From positions 39,238,867-39,302,866 of the forward strand of contig NC_088868.1 in the NCBI RefSeq assembly GCF_032884065.1: a stretch of DNA of 64,000 nt. Reading direction: 5' to 3'. Below the pieces are notes generated by a model, which was not told the origin of the DNA, did not search any database, and was given only the letters and a program-made list of their open reading frames with translations. Below are positions 12,776-24,149 of this stretch, piece after piece; the stretch's first letter is position 1; each line of letters begins with the position of its first letter. The position numbers and the translations under genes were made by a program. Source of the DNA: Artemia franciscana (lineage: Eukaryota; Arthropoda; Branchiopoda; Anostraca; Artemiidae).

Positions 12776-13382
12776 AGGGACAACATAAGTTTTACAGCAA
12801 AGGTGAAAGCTAAAAATGATCTCAGCTGTTACCTACAATTTATGTAAAAATACAAATAAACTACACAAATTGAAGAGACAATGTGGTGGGTATTAGTGAG
12901 TTTCTAGGGTTGATATCCAAGTATTCATGCGACAGGCCAATTATTTTTCAACATAGATGTAATGGGACTACTTAAACTTTACAGGGAAAATGCAGGCGCT
13001 AGTGGGTATTTTTCTGGGGTGGCTGCCTAATAATCCTGAAATACATCACCTGTTTCGTTTACACCCTACCCAATGGCAAAAACTCGACAGATTAGACATG
13101 CAGTCTCATGAAACCGTCCATGGTATCAAACAGCAGGTACATAAGGAAATGAACAGAAATTAAAGCTCTAAAAATTAACTTTTGATAAGAAAATATAGAC
13201 CTGCATCAGAGGAATTTTCTCTGCATGCTGATTCCAAATATGTAAACTTAATTATTTCTAATTTCCCAAACTAAAAATTATAATTCCAGAAAAATTCTAA
13301 TAATTTCAAAAATGTAGAAACACAATCCTAAAAAGACGGGCGAAACTGTTGACAATTATAACATCAAATTCAACCTGTTTGA

Positions 13383-14118
13383 GAACTCCAAAGCAAAAGT
13401 TTAAAGACTCAACAAAAAACATATAATTTCATATTTTTCTTGGAAAATTTCCCTAATTTTCTTATTTCAGCATTATATTTTCATCATATTTTGGTATATT
13501 TTATTAGGATTTGCTAACCTTCTATTCTTGAGTGGGGTCGCTATAATACAGAACCCCAAAGCACAAGTTTAAAGACTCAACAAAAAACATATAATTTCAT
13601 ATTTTTCTTGGAAAATTTCCTTAATTTTCTTACTTTAGTATTATATTTTCATCATATTTTGGTATATTTTACTAGGATTAGCTAACCTTCCATTCTTGAG
13701 TGGGGTCGCTATAATACAGAACCCCAAAGCACAAGTTTAAAGACTCAACAAAAAACATATAATTTCATATTTTTCTTGGAAAATTTCCCTAATTTTCTTA
13801 CTTTAGTATTATATTTTCATCATATTTTGGTATATTTTACTAGGATTAGCTAACCTTCCATTCTTGAGTGGGGTCGCTATAATACAGAACCCCAAAGCAC
13901 AAGTTTAAAGACTCAACAAAAAACATATAATTTCATATTTTTCTTGGAAAATTTCCTTAATTTTCTTACTTTAGTATTATATTTTCATCATATTTTGGTA
14001 TATTTTACTAGGATTAGCTAACCTTCCATTCTTGAGTGGGGTCGCTATAATACAGAACCCCAAAGCACAGGTTTAAAGACTCAACAAAAAACATATAATT
14101 TCAAATTTTTTCTTGGAA
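13383..14118. repeat. 168-bp tandem array, four units plus a partial fifth
   Basis: Unit starts (GAACCCCAAAGCA or a close variant) fall at 13383, 13551, 13719, 13887 and 14055, an exact 168-bp period. Units are nearly identical apart from the slightly older first one. Each contains GAGTGGGGTCGCTATAATAC, which is also the inner end of the MITE-like element next to it. The array is therefore probably an amplified element end. It lies in BTB intron 1. Confidence 0.92.
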
Positions 14119-14616
14119 AAACCTCTTTCTCTCTATAAGGGTGACCATAAGAAGGAGAACTGAAATTTCTAGATTTCTTTTGTAGCAACAAAACATAGAA
14201 TGGCAGCAAAGTGTTGATTTGCGTGTTACATACACGTGTACGTGTACGTTGTAGCACAAGAAAAATCATTTGGCCCAAAGCGGGCCGACATGCTATAAAT
14301 ATAATAATAATAATCTATTTTTGACCCAATAACATGATAATAAAGTGGAGTAACAAAAACAAAAGAAAACATATAAAAAATAAACTTTCCTATGGCAATA
14401 TTAAAAATCAATAACAACAATACAAATAAAATAATCGCACAAGAGGATGAAAACGACCTAACCCCAGGCAAGCCTCTTGTTTTAACTTGGCAACCAACTT
14501 AATTATAAGATTTCAATGAATCAGTAGCACTAAACATTCGAATAATCTTTCGGTTCCTATATCAACGAAATAGATATAAAAGATAGCAAGATTAACAATC
14601 GATTTTAAACCATTGG

Positions 14617-14952
14617 TAAGAATTTCGATACTCACGGATTATAGCGACCCAACTCAAGTTCTTGATCGGAGTAGAACCGGTTTGTCTGTCTGATCTCGGT
14701 TATAATTAGCTTCTTAGCGTGAATACTATGATATAGGCATATTTTAATTAAATATTTAATATAGAGAGGTGGTTAGGTGAGGTATTTAATATAATGTGTT
14801 CTGGGGGGCCTGCTTTCCATAATTCTTTGCTGTAGTTTCTGTAATTTTGTTTCTAAAGTATTATATTTTCATCTTATTTTGGTGTATTTCATTAGGACTT
14901 ACCTTCACTTCTTGAGTGGGGTCGCTATAATACATAAGTACCGATACTTAAT
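14617..14952. mobile_element. MITE-like element with ~47-bp imperfect terminal inverted repeats
   Basis: The left arm (about 14617-14665, containing ATTATAGCGACCCAACTCAAG) and right arm (about 14906-14952, containing CTTGAGTGGGGTCGCTATAA) are inverted copies of each other around a 240-bp centre without coding potential. The arms match both the 168-bp array on the left and the element at 17656. The neighbouring stretches 14119-14616 and 14953-15511 hold only AT-rich sequence and short unsupported ORFs. Confidence 0.65.
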
Positions 14953-15511
14953 ACATAAGCACCGATATTTCTATAGTTTTATAGTTTCAGGGATTATAAT
15001 GCCTTGCGGTGGCGCATTCATTCCAAAATCTACATTGTAATCTACATTGTACATTGTCTTTATTTGAAGCTGCATTAATTTATGTAGAGTTAAGCTGCAT
15101 AATTGAGCAAGAGCTATTGGAGGAGGAGAGATCAATGGGTCTTTCTGTAGGAGGGAAGAGGGCTTCATTTTTGGGCCAAGCTTTCTTTCTAATTCCAGTG
15201 ACAAACTCTTAATATAAACACAGAGGAGAGGCAGGAAGGGTGGATATCTACCACCTAAGCTTCCTTCATCTGCAAGAATACATTTAGATTAAGCATACAA
15301 TATGGGTGGGAAAAAAAAATCCTGTAAAATCACTGGCTCTCTACGGTTACATGCTTTGTTTATGATATCTTGATTCTGTGTCTCTGTAATTTATAAATCA
15401 TAATGTACTTAAATCTATATTTATAATTTAAAAGTATAAAAATTTTCGCAAATTTCAATGCCAATTCTTCTATAGCAGTTTTTTTTTACATTATTAAATA
15501 AATAAAACATG

Positions 15512-15771
15512 TTTTTAGCTGAAAGTAAGGAGCGACATTAAAACTTAAAACCAACAGAAATTACTTCATATATGAAAGGGGCTGCTTCCTCATCGACGCC
15601 CCGCTCTTTACGCTAAAGTTTGACTCTTTCTCTCAACTCCGCTTTTTAAAACAGTAAAAAACTATAGCGTAAAGAGCGGGGCGTTGATGAGGAAGCTGCC
15701 CCTTTCATATAAGAAGTAATTTCTGTTCGTTTTAAGTTTTAATGTCGCTCCTTACTTTTAGCTAAAAACAC
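15512..15771. repeat. Foldback repeat: ~110-bp inverted arms, ~40-bp loop
   Basis: The left arm (15512-15621) starts GTTTTTAGCTGAAAGTAAGG and ends in GCTCTTTACGCTAAAG. The right arm (15661-15771) is its near-exact reverse complement, ending CTTACTTTTAGCTAAAAAC. As RNA or single-stranded DNA it would form a long hairpin. It is the canonical end module of the interspersed family seen through the window. Confidence 0.92.
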
Positions 15772-17185
15772 TTATTTTTTATTTAATTTCTGAACGTTTT
15801 GAATCAATGCATGTTTTGATTTTGGCTCTCCGCGGAGGAATAATTAACACGAAATTTGAAAGTTTTTTTTTGGCTAAATGGCTTTCTCATAGTTTTGATC
15901 GAATGATTTTGAGAAAAAAGGCAACGGTGGAGGAAGCCTAGTTGCCTTGCAATTTTTTGTTGCTTAAAAAGGCAACTACAACTTTTAATTTTTACGAATG
16001 TTTTTATTAGCAAAAGATAAACGTAACTTATAAATTAGCTTACGTAACGCACTTTTGTAATCTCAGGTTTTTATTACATATATGAGGGGTTCACCCCCTC
16101 GTCAAAACCTCGCTCTTTACACTAAAGCTTAAATTTTGTCCCAATTCATTAAGAATGACCCCTGAATCACAAAAACCGTAGAATGAATAGTTGAAATCAC
16201 TAAAAATAATTTAGCGTAGAGAGCGGGGAATTAGGAGGAGGTGAGCCCCTCATATGCGTAATAATTTCTGTTCCTTTTAAGCTTTAATGCTGCTCCTTAC
16301 TTCCAGTTGAAAAAACTTTACATATTTATTTTTTCATTGTTTTTTTTTCAAATAATGCTAGAAAATCCTGCGCTCCCTTCATGGAAATTTTCTTCCCCCA
16401 TGACAAATTCCTCAAAGGAAAGATCCCCCAACATATCCCCCTCTTGACAACTCCTCCCCCAACCAAAAAGTCCCCCTGAAAACGTCTGTACACTTCCCAA
16501 TAACGATTACTATATGCAAGCACTGGTCAAAGTTTGTAACTTGTAGCCCCTCCCACGGGGACTGTGGGGGAGTAAGTCGTCCCCAGAAACATAGTTATAA
16601 GGTTTTTTTGACTACGCTGAATAAAATGGCTATCTCAGAATTTTGATCCGTTGATTTTGGGAAAACAATTAGCGTGGGAGGGGGCCTAGGTGCCCTCCAA
16701 TTTTTTTGGTCACTTAAAAATGGCACTAGAGCTTTTCATTTTCGTTAGAATGAGCCCTCTCACAAGATTCTAGGACCACTGGGTGGATACGATCACCCCT
16801 GGAAAAAAAAACAAAAAAAAAAACAAACAAACAAATAAACACGCATCCGTGATCTGCCTTCTGCCAAAAAATACAAAATTCCACATTTTCGTAGATAGGA
16901 GCTTGAAACTTCTACAATAGGGTTCTCTGATACACTGAATCTGATGGTGTGATTTTCGTTAAGATCGTATGACTTTTAGGGGGTGTTTCCCCCTATTTTC
17001 TAAAATAAGGCAAATTTTCTCAGGCTAGTAACTTTTGATGGGTAAGACTAAACTTGATAAAACTTATATATTTAAAACCAGCATTAAAATGCGATTCTTT
17101 TGATGTAGCTGTTGGTATCAAAACTCCATTTTTTAGAGTTTTGGTTACTATTGAGCCGGGTCGCTCCTTACAAATCTACAAAAAG
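15772..17185 (+). repeat. Foldback-family repeat, long body
   Basis: This continues the family outward from the hairpin. It contains a second, shorter inverted pair around 16110-16230 (GCTCTTTACACTAAAGCT against TTTAGCGTAGAGAGCGGGG), then a long non-coding body (16320-17170) ending GAGCCGGGTCGCTCCTTAC. The same body is found, reverse-complemented, at 54410-55320 and in part forward at 53830-54090. The ORF at 16326-16523 lies in this repeat and recurs with it, but shows no known domain and is not conserved as a frame. Confidence 0.8.
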
Positions 17186-17655
17186 GAAGCAGATATAAGC
17201 TTTAGCCAATAGAAAGTACCTAGTTGATTTACATAATTAATAATTTCATGTAATTATTTACATAAAAAATCTTCATGTACTTCTTTGTTCGTTGTAAACC
17301 TTTTTTATTCTTTAGATGAGTACATTCTAAGACCAAACTGACTATACACGGCGTTTGACAAGAAACAAAAAAAAAACAAAGCAAAGTCTAAAGATAATTG
17401 AGAAACACGATAGGAAAATGAAAAAAAAAACTGACAAAATATGAAGAGGAACAAAAATAATTGAGAAAGTAAGAAAGAATAATTGAGAAAGGGGGCAGCT
17501 GATTTAACGAAACACATATATAAAGACATTCTAAACGGTGGCCGGCGTATACCCTCCCCCCCCCCCCCGCGGAAAATACCCTAGTGTGGAAAATAAGGCT
17601 TTTCAAACTTGCGAATTTTATTTGAGTTTTGTTTCATTATTTTCCGTAGGGAGAA
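17186..17655. other. Intron, nothing recognised
   Basis: Low-complexity AT-rich sequence and a 14-base C run near 17555. No supported gene. Confidence 0.5.
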
Positions 17656-18084
17656 GGAATTTTGGTACTTATATATTATACGCCACTCACTCAAGTTTAC
17701 ACCGTGTAGAACTCACGAGAACAAACCGGTTTCTTCGCTAGTTTCCTTCAGCTTAGCGCGAAACAAGACAAAGACAAGTGACATAATAGACGGGAAATAT
17801 ATAATTTGGGATATATATTTGCATGTAAGGGGAGGGGGTGAAGTATTTGGACAGTTTGAAGTCAGAAAACAATTCTTACTCAATAATGTGCAGAAAAACT
17901 GTACCTAACAAATTTTGCATCCAGACCCGCTATACTTTACCCCCCCCCCCTTTAATGTGAAAACACATAACCTAAATTTGTTTCTAAAGTAAAGAAGAAA
18001 CTAACGAAAAAACCACTTTTTTCTCGAGTTTTACACATCGTGAACTTGAATGAGTGGCGTGTAATACACAAGTACCAAAATTTT
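17656..18084. mobile_element. MITE-like foldback element with ~110-bp terminal inverted repeats
   Basis: Left arm 17656-17765 starts AATTTTGGTACTTATATATT and contains CGCCACTCACTCAAG. Right arm 17975-18084 is its inverted copy, containing CTTGAATGAGTGGCG and ending CAAGTACCAAAATT. The centre (about 210 bp) is G-rich and non-coding. The terminal sequence is related to the element at 14617-14952. It is non-autonomous, with no transposase in the window. The DNA-transposon superfamily is unknown because I could not identify clean target-site duplications. Confidence 0.8.
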
Positions 18085-18129
18085 TCATGCTGAGAGCCAG
18101 CACGGAATTATTTGAAATCGATCAGGAAT

Positions 18130-18390
18130 TAAATTTAAGAAAGCAAGTTTTTTAACTGAAAGTAAGAAGTAACATCAGAACTTGAAACGAACAGAAATTA
18201 TTGCGTATATGAAACGAGTTGCACCTTCCATAAGGCCCTTTACGCCAAAGTTTTGACTTTTTGTCCTAATTCTCTATGAACGATTCCTGAAACACAATGG
18301 CCGTTTAATAAGAACAATAAGCATCGCTCTAAAATTCTATAAAAAAAAAACTTTAACGTAAAGAGCGACGCCTAGATCCATTTTAAACAG
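18130..18390 (+). repeat. Foldback-family repeat fragment
   Basis: It begins TTTTTTAACTGAAAGTAAG and includes AACGAACAGAAATTATTGCG and TTTAACGTAAAGAGCG, all shared with the 15.5-kb copy. More diverged than that copy. Confidence 0.8.
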
Positions 18391-19020
18391 AGATACTGGG
18401 GATATTTTTGTAAACCCAACTTGTGATATATTAATACAAAGAGAATCAATTAACATCCTTTTTCATTTTGAACCCAGTAGCAACAAAATCAGGTCAATAG
18501 AAAGGACGCATTAATTCCCAGGGAAAGAACTCTTGCGAAATCTAATTTTTTAAAGTCTTTCTTTTGTTTAACTCAGTACTTGTTTCAATCTTTTCTTTTG
18601 TATTGTTATAATTTATTGAAAAGGTTTGTTTTATATTTAACTGTTTTTCCTTCCATCTCTTTTTTGAGCACCAAGGACGGCTTGATGGAAGCCCCTGTCG
18701 AAATATCTGCTATTTCCATTGCTTTTCTATTTTCTATTTTTTCTATTTTCATTGCTTTTCTTCCGCTGGCTAAAAAACAACCTTATTTTCGTGTCTCAAT
18801 TATTTTTATAGATGTTTTTTCTTCATTTTTTCGGCCAAACGTCAATCTTTTGATATAATCAACTGTTACAAATTTTTGTTTCTTCTCTACATCTAATTTC
18901 ATCCTTTTTTTCTTTCTTGTTCCACTAAGTTTTATGTAAATGGTGGGTAAATAAATCCTTATTATATAATTTATATAACAAAAAAAATGGTTTTAATATC
19001 ACAAGACAGTCTTCACTCAC
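18391..19020. other. Intron 1, 5' end
   Basis: T-rich intron immediately downstream of exon 1 in gene orientation. The plus-strand ORF at 18580-18858 is hydrophobic, low complexity and unsupported. Confidence 0.55.
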
Positions 19021-19218
19021 CTGAAAAAATGGACTACAAGCAGATAACACTACTTTATGGACCTGCATATGTTTACCTTCAGCAGCAACTGTACAGTCAA
19101 TTAAAGCTTCATTTCGGAATAGCTCAGAAAACACTGAGGCAAAATTTGTCAAATGGTCATTCCAACGTAGACAATAATGCTGGAGTCCTCCAGACTGCCC
19201 TTCACTGTTAGATGACAT
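19021..19218 (-). CDS. BTB-domain gene, exon 1 (start codon and N-terminal half of BTB)
   Basis: Sixty-six codons from ATG at 19218 read MSSNSEGQSGG, then HYCLRWNDHLTNFASVFSEL, then NEALIDCTVAAEG and VHKVVLSACSPFFQ. This is the N-terminal half of a tramtrack/bric-a-brac-group BTB domain, with the C-L-R-W-N signature, the conserved Asp (residue 41) and the H-K-x-V-L-S-A-C-S-P-[YF]-F helix (residues 54-65). A perfect GTGAGT donor follows (GT at 19020-19019), at the position where many arthropod BTB genes carry an intron. Reading through gives an unrelated 31-residue tail, rejected as intron. An acceptor-like ATCTTAG ends at 19240, so this may be the second exon with the 5' leader further right. 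Joined with exons 2 and 3 it gives 169 residues with a complete BTB domain. BTB proteins of this group are usually nuclear transcription regulators that dimerise through this domain; which orthologue this is cannot be told without the missing C-terminal exons. Confidence 0.93.
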
Positions 19219-19724
19219 GGTAAAACGATTGAAAATGCTCTAAGATGCACAAGCAAGCATTCATTGATATTATTGCCCTAGAAAGTATAAACATTATAAC
19301 CATTTCTTTTGATTGGCTAAGTCTAGAATATTATTTTGTATTTGGTTTTAATAGTATACTATTAATACTTACAAAGGCACTAGATATAGCAATTTTTTTC
19401 CAATGAGGCGCTTAAACAACTCTCTATGGTGTTGCAGTGCTGGTGGCAAAAAAAAATCAAAAAAAAAGAAGAAAAAAGAAACAGTGCTACCCAAAATGTG
19501 TTTTCTGTGTATGGGAAGGCAACTTTGTCGATTTCTTTGACATTTTCAATGAAAATACCAAAAAAGACATTTTTCAAAAAAAAAGTATTTTTGAAAATCA
19601 TGGTGGGGCGAAATCTAAGGGGCACACGCCCCAGTACCCTCCCGCAATCAGATACCACTGATCACAAACTGTTGACATTTATGTGGCTACAGATTCTCAA
19701 CAAATATTTATTATCTTAAATCAC
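19219..19724. other. Region upstream of the BTB start
   Basis: Presumed 5' leader or intron of the BTB gene. Purine-rich stretches give spurious ORFs (19380-19658 minus, 19426-19719 plus). No promoter motif that I would defend. Confidence 0.45.
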
Positions 19725-20040
19725 AGTTGCCAGCAATGAGGACGAATCCTGTAGATACCAGTCAATGATGATGGTGAATCATCTCTTTGGATGCATCCTA
19801 AACTGTGTACCGTGGCTTGTTGCATCAATCTCTGTTAACACCTGACTTAAAGGCTTCAATACTAGAGGACATGACTGTATTTGGTCTAAGGGAGTTCCAT
19901 AGGCCAACCACACGATTGGAGAAAAAATTTGTTTTGCAGCCCAGTATTAGCACATTTTCAGTAAAACTTCAGGATGTACCCTCTTTTTCTTGAAAGACTG
20001 TCCATCTGGAACAGATTAGGGATGATTTAAAGGTTACAGG
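19725..20040 (-). mobile_element. CR1-like LINE, extreme 3' end
   Basis: The minus strand reads, with stops, a block like FSPIVWLWNSLRPNTVMSSS followed by IEAFKSGVNRD. This is the usual end of CR1-type ORF2 (F..RVV..WN.LP..VV...S...FK..LD). The terminal stretch TAAATCACAGTTGCCAGCAA is shared with the copy ending at about 24155, marking the family 3' end. Confidence 0.75.
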
Positions 20041-20100
20041 TCAAATTATAAGCCAATTATTCATCCCCACACCTATGTTAGTATGTAACTACTACTACTG

Positions 20101-21890
20101 CTAACTCACTGCAGCACCAAGCTGCCTGAGGCCAACACAGCTACGCATGTTCCTCCTCCAACCTAATTTTTTCAAAGCCTCCCTTTTTACACCCTCCCAG
20201 GAAGTTCCCATTTCCTTAAGATCTTTATCTATGGCATCCTCCCACCCCAGACAAGGACGACCTGCTTTCCAAGTAACCCCAGACGGTTGGCCAAAAAGGA
20301 TAATCTTTGGCAATCTGTCATCCTTCATCTGCAGAACATGGCCTAGCCATCTCAACCTTTCTTTCATTATAGCCCTAGAAAGCAGGATTGAACCGCATTT
20401 TTTGTACAACCTACTGTTTTAAATACAGTCAGTCAGTCGGGTACCCAGAACAATCCGTAGGCAATTTCTCTGGAAACACCTAGTAAATTTTTGTCCACTT
20501 TTCAGAGTGCCCATACTTCAGAGTCATATTTCACAACTGTCATCACTGTAGGTTCCAATATTCTAATCTGGGTTTGTAGACTTATCTTCCTATTCTTTCA
20601 AACTTTTTTGAACTGTGAAAAAACACCCTGAGCCTAAGCTACTCTATCTTTAATATCTTCAGTGCTCCCACCATCCTTATTGAAAATACTACCAAGGTAA
20701 GTGAAGCTGCCCACCTGATCAGTCCATCAAAATGACCCATATAAAGGGGGATAGAACACAACCCTGCTAAACTCTGATTTAATACAAAACCAATTGCTAA
20801 CCTCATTTCCTACCTTAACTGCAGTAGTATTATTCTTGTACATAGCACAAACCACTTTAATGTATTTGTCTGGCATACCATGTAAGGATAAGATCTTTGC
20901 AAAAGCTCTTCTATCAACAGAATCAACCATATTTAAGAAACTCATTTATCACACTATCAGCAACTGGAGCCTTATTATTTTTTAATCCTTTTAGTACTGT
21001 TGCTAATCCTACCTCAAAAAACAAATCTTCCTTCACATCCAAGGTATCACAAACTTTTTCATTTTCATATATATCTTTTCCTGCAACTTTATCTTGGTTT
21101 AGCATATTCTCAAAAAGTTCCGCCCATCTCTCTAACTCTTTCCTTATCACTAATTGTTGTCCCATTCCAATCTTTAACTGGGACTAATCCAGACTGACTA
21201 CTCCCTCTCAATTTATTAACATGGAAGTATAATATTTTACTATTATGCCATCTAGCTGCATCTTCCAGATCCTCAGTAATTTTATCCATGGCCTTCACTT
21301 CACATCACCTTATTTCCTATATTTATGTTTCCTTCACTTTTTTTAAATTCCTTTTGTTTTCATATGATCTATCACTCAGATAATTCTTGAACAAACCCCT
21401 TCTACTCTTTATTAAACATAAAGCTTTTTTCACTAATATTCCTAGTTGTAGTCTTAACAGTCTTCCTTAAGATACCATTAGCAGCTTCACAAATTGTTTT
21501 TCTAAAATTGTTCCATTCATCTTCCACATTGTCAAATTTTACTCTCTCAAGTTTAGCATTCAACTGTTCCTGGAAGGTTTCTCTCAAATTTTCATCTGGG
21601 TGTCTACCAACATCATAACTTTCTAGGAGGTATTTACCCTTCTGAAATCTCAGCTTTAAATGAACCTTAGCCACTACTAGATTGTGATCTTTACTTTTAA
21701 CATCAATAACAGCACTCCTCCATGCTAGTCTTTTGTTTACAATAACATAATCAATAAGGTTTGCTGTGTTACCATCATGTGAATATCATGTCAACTTATG
21801 GGCCATTTTACTACCAAACACTATATTGGTTATAACTAGGTTGTTATACCTACAAAATTGCAAAAGTCTTTGCAGTATGGTAGAAAAGGG
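20101..21890 (-). mobile_element. RTE-like LINE, 5'-truncated copy
   Basis: In element orientation (from 21890 down) it carries part of the endonuclease end and the linker (21674-21402: KLRFQKGKYLL, then FQEQLNAKLERVKFDNVEDE). Next come pre-RT and RT pieces (21165-20923: LFFEVGLATVLKGLKNNKAP; 20945-20800: SVDRRAFAKILSLHGMPDKY and KVGNEVSNWF). It ends with an intact C-terminal frame at 20409-20101 (ERLRWLGHVLQMKDDRLPK, then GRPCLGWEDAIDKDL and RNMRSCVGLRQLGAAVS). The block between the RT and that C-terminal frame is interrupted. Frame breaks show it is inactive. CR1-like fragments abut both ends. Confidence 0.88.
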
Positions 21891-21919
21891 CAAGTTTTGG
21901 AAACCCCCTATACATTTTT

Positions 21920-22470
21920 TACTCACTACTGTACAAATTCCAGGATTGATTGATCTAGCTTGTTAACTGGAGCAACAATGGACATCCAAAATTCTACTTT
22001 AGGTCAGATCAGGCCCTTTAGGAGCTTAGTAATCACTGCTGGGACTTACTCCAGAATGTTCTCTTTAGTATACCAAAAGTTTGGTTGGCTTTGCCTACAA
22101 CAGATTGCTTGTGTAAACTGAATTTGCTTGTCCAAACCAAAATTCCCACAAATTTTTAGCAGCAACTAGTTGTGAGTAGCTGTTTAGAAAAAACTATCAC
22201 TGAACTCCATAAGCTATTGAGCATTATTGGCTCCAAAGTATATGACATTACATTGTTGATATTAAATTCTGGTTGCTAGATTTTTGCCCACATTGAGAGT
22301 GCATCAAGATCTGCTTGGAGTTCTTAGGTGCTTTTGGGGGTTATAAATCAGACCAATTAATTTGGAATCATCTGCACATTAGCAAGTTTTATTCTTTATG
22401 ATTGAGGCTGCATCATATATAAGAATATTAAATAAAGTTGGCTGTAACTGTCAGATTATTATTGAAGTAA
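21920..22470 (-). mobile_element. CR1-like LINE RT fragment
   Basis: Broken minus-strand frames give CADDSKLIGLIYNPQK (the Y/F-A-D-D-S-K catalytic block with Cys in place of the aromatic), then CNVIYFGANN, then PKVEFWMSIVAPVNKLDQS and LEFVQ. These follow the CR1 reverse-transcriptase and thumb order. Many stops; a fossil. Confidence 0.75.
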
Positions 22471-22639
22471 CTGTTAAGAGTAATGCAATTACAGAGTATT
22501 TTATGTACTATCCAGGCATAAATAAATGTTTTGAATGAAAATTCAATACTCTGCAACCCAACACAAACACTCCCCCTAGAAGAAAATATCTAAAAATTCA
22601 ATATTTAGTAATACTTCAAAAATTAGAGTGTTTTAAAAG

Positions 22640-23880
22640 CATAAACAATGTTCATTTCAGACCCCTGGAGGCCAAATTCTAAGCTCTGTGCAATGGGCAT
22701 CCATGAAGATGTTGTCAACAGGACAATGCAATTTCTTACCAATAGAAAGCAGGTGGTAAGGGTATTTAGAGATGGTGGATCAATCTTCTTTTCAGAATCA
22801 GCAGATGTAAAAAGTGGAAAACCCCAAAGAATGGTTTTGGGTCCAACTTTATTTAATATTTTCATCTGCCTTTAACCATAGAGAACAAAACTTGTTTGTA
22901 TGTGGAAGATTCCAAAATAATCTGTCCTGTCAATGAACAGTGGAAAACTCCAAGGAATGGTTTTGGGTCCAACTTTGTTTAATATTTCTATCTGCCATCA
23001 ATCATAGAGAACAAGAATCATAGAGAACAAGAATCATAGAGGAACTTGCTTGTATGTGGAAGATTCCAAAATAATTTGTCCTGTCCATGACCCACAATGT
23101 GCCATAGCCATCCAAGCTGATCCTGATGTACTTTCAAAGTGGGAAAAATCCAGGCAGCTTGAATTTAATACCTGCAAATGCAGAGTCATTCACTTTGGAG
23201 CAAAGAGCTCTCTGTGCCAAAATTTTAAGGAATACAACAATGGCTCAAAACAGCCATTCATACAAAGTCATAGTGAAAAAGATCTGGAAATATTGGTTGA
23301 TGATAAGCTTAAGTTAAATTTTCACACATAGTCTGTAGCAGCCAGAGCCAACCAAACTTTTGGTTTAACAAAAAGAATGTTCTGCAGCTGATCACTAAGC
23401 TCTTAAAGAGCCTGACCAGACCAAAATTAGAATTTGGGATGTGTATTGCAACTCTAACCAATAAGGATGAATCAGTGAATTACTCTGGAATCAGTATAAT
23501 GATATGAAACTAAAAACAATAAAGTAATTTCAACATCTTCCATATCCTACCCAAGTATATAAGCTGATGTTACCATCTCTCACTTATAGACAGAGGCAAG
23601 GAGATGTATTAATGACATACAAGTTAATACATGACCAGTGTGTGATCCCTAACCTGTTCCAGAGAGTAAGTTCACAGAGTACTAGAGGCTATTCCTTGAA
23701 GCTTTACTGAAAACGTGCTAATACCAGACAGCAAAATAAAATCTTTTCTGATCACATAATCAATCCATGGAGCCCCCTTGGCCAGAATGTAGTTAGTCTC
23801 CCAGTGTTAGAGACTTCCAGTCTGGAGTTGACAAAGACTGGGAAAATACCTTCCCACAGTATTTTTTAGGCCTTGGATCC
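22640..23880 (+). mobile_element. CR1-like LINE RT fragment with internal duplication
   Basis: Frame 22648-22875 reads FLTNRKQVVRVFRDGG, then MVLGPTLFNIFI (RT motif S-G-V-P-Q-G-S-V-L-G-P-L-L-F-N-I-F-I). Frame 23050-23331 has YVEDSKII in place of YADDSKI, then FNTCKCRVIHFGAK and EKDLEILVDDKLK. Broken frames to about 23880 carry the C-terminal YKLMLPSLTYRQRQGDVL and TRGYSLKLY blocks. A ~130-bp piece spanning the LFNIF to YVEDSK motifs is tandemly duplicated (about 22810-22945 and 22940-23085). The first catalytic Asp is replaced by Glu and frames are broken, so it is inactive. Confidence 0.85.
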
Positions 23881-24149
23881 ATCACTAAAAACTTCATTTT
23901 CCTAACTTATCATTTTTCCAAGATAGGAAGAAGTAGCTGAACTAGCAATTTTACCTAAAATGACATTATGGATCAACTATGGACAACAGTAAGGTGAAAA
24001 GATAATGCAAAGCAAAATATTCCCAAAAAATCTCACAGGAACCAATTAAGACTCTGAATTCATTCATGAATGTTTTAGGCTACTTTTCTCTCAGCCTAAA
24101 ATATTTTCTAAGACAAAAAAAAATAAAAACTTATCATTTTTGGTATATA

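Noticed and set aside
13383..14118. CRISPR-like regular repeats
   Set aside because: Head-to-tail 168-bp units without distinct spacers, in an intron of a eukaryotic gene.
16326..16523. Recurring ORF in foldback repeats (also near 53836 and 55880)
   Set aside because: It recurs because the repeat recurs; frames and stops differ between copies and no domain is visible.
18580..18858. 92-codon hydrophobic ORF
   Set aside because: T-rich intron translated as Phe/Ile/Leu; no start or splice support.
18925..19020. 31-residue C-terminal tail continuing the BTB exon 1 ORF
   Set aside because: It follows a perfect GTGAGT donor at the usual BTB intron site and has no family similarity; intron read-through.
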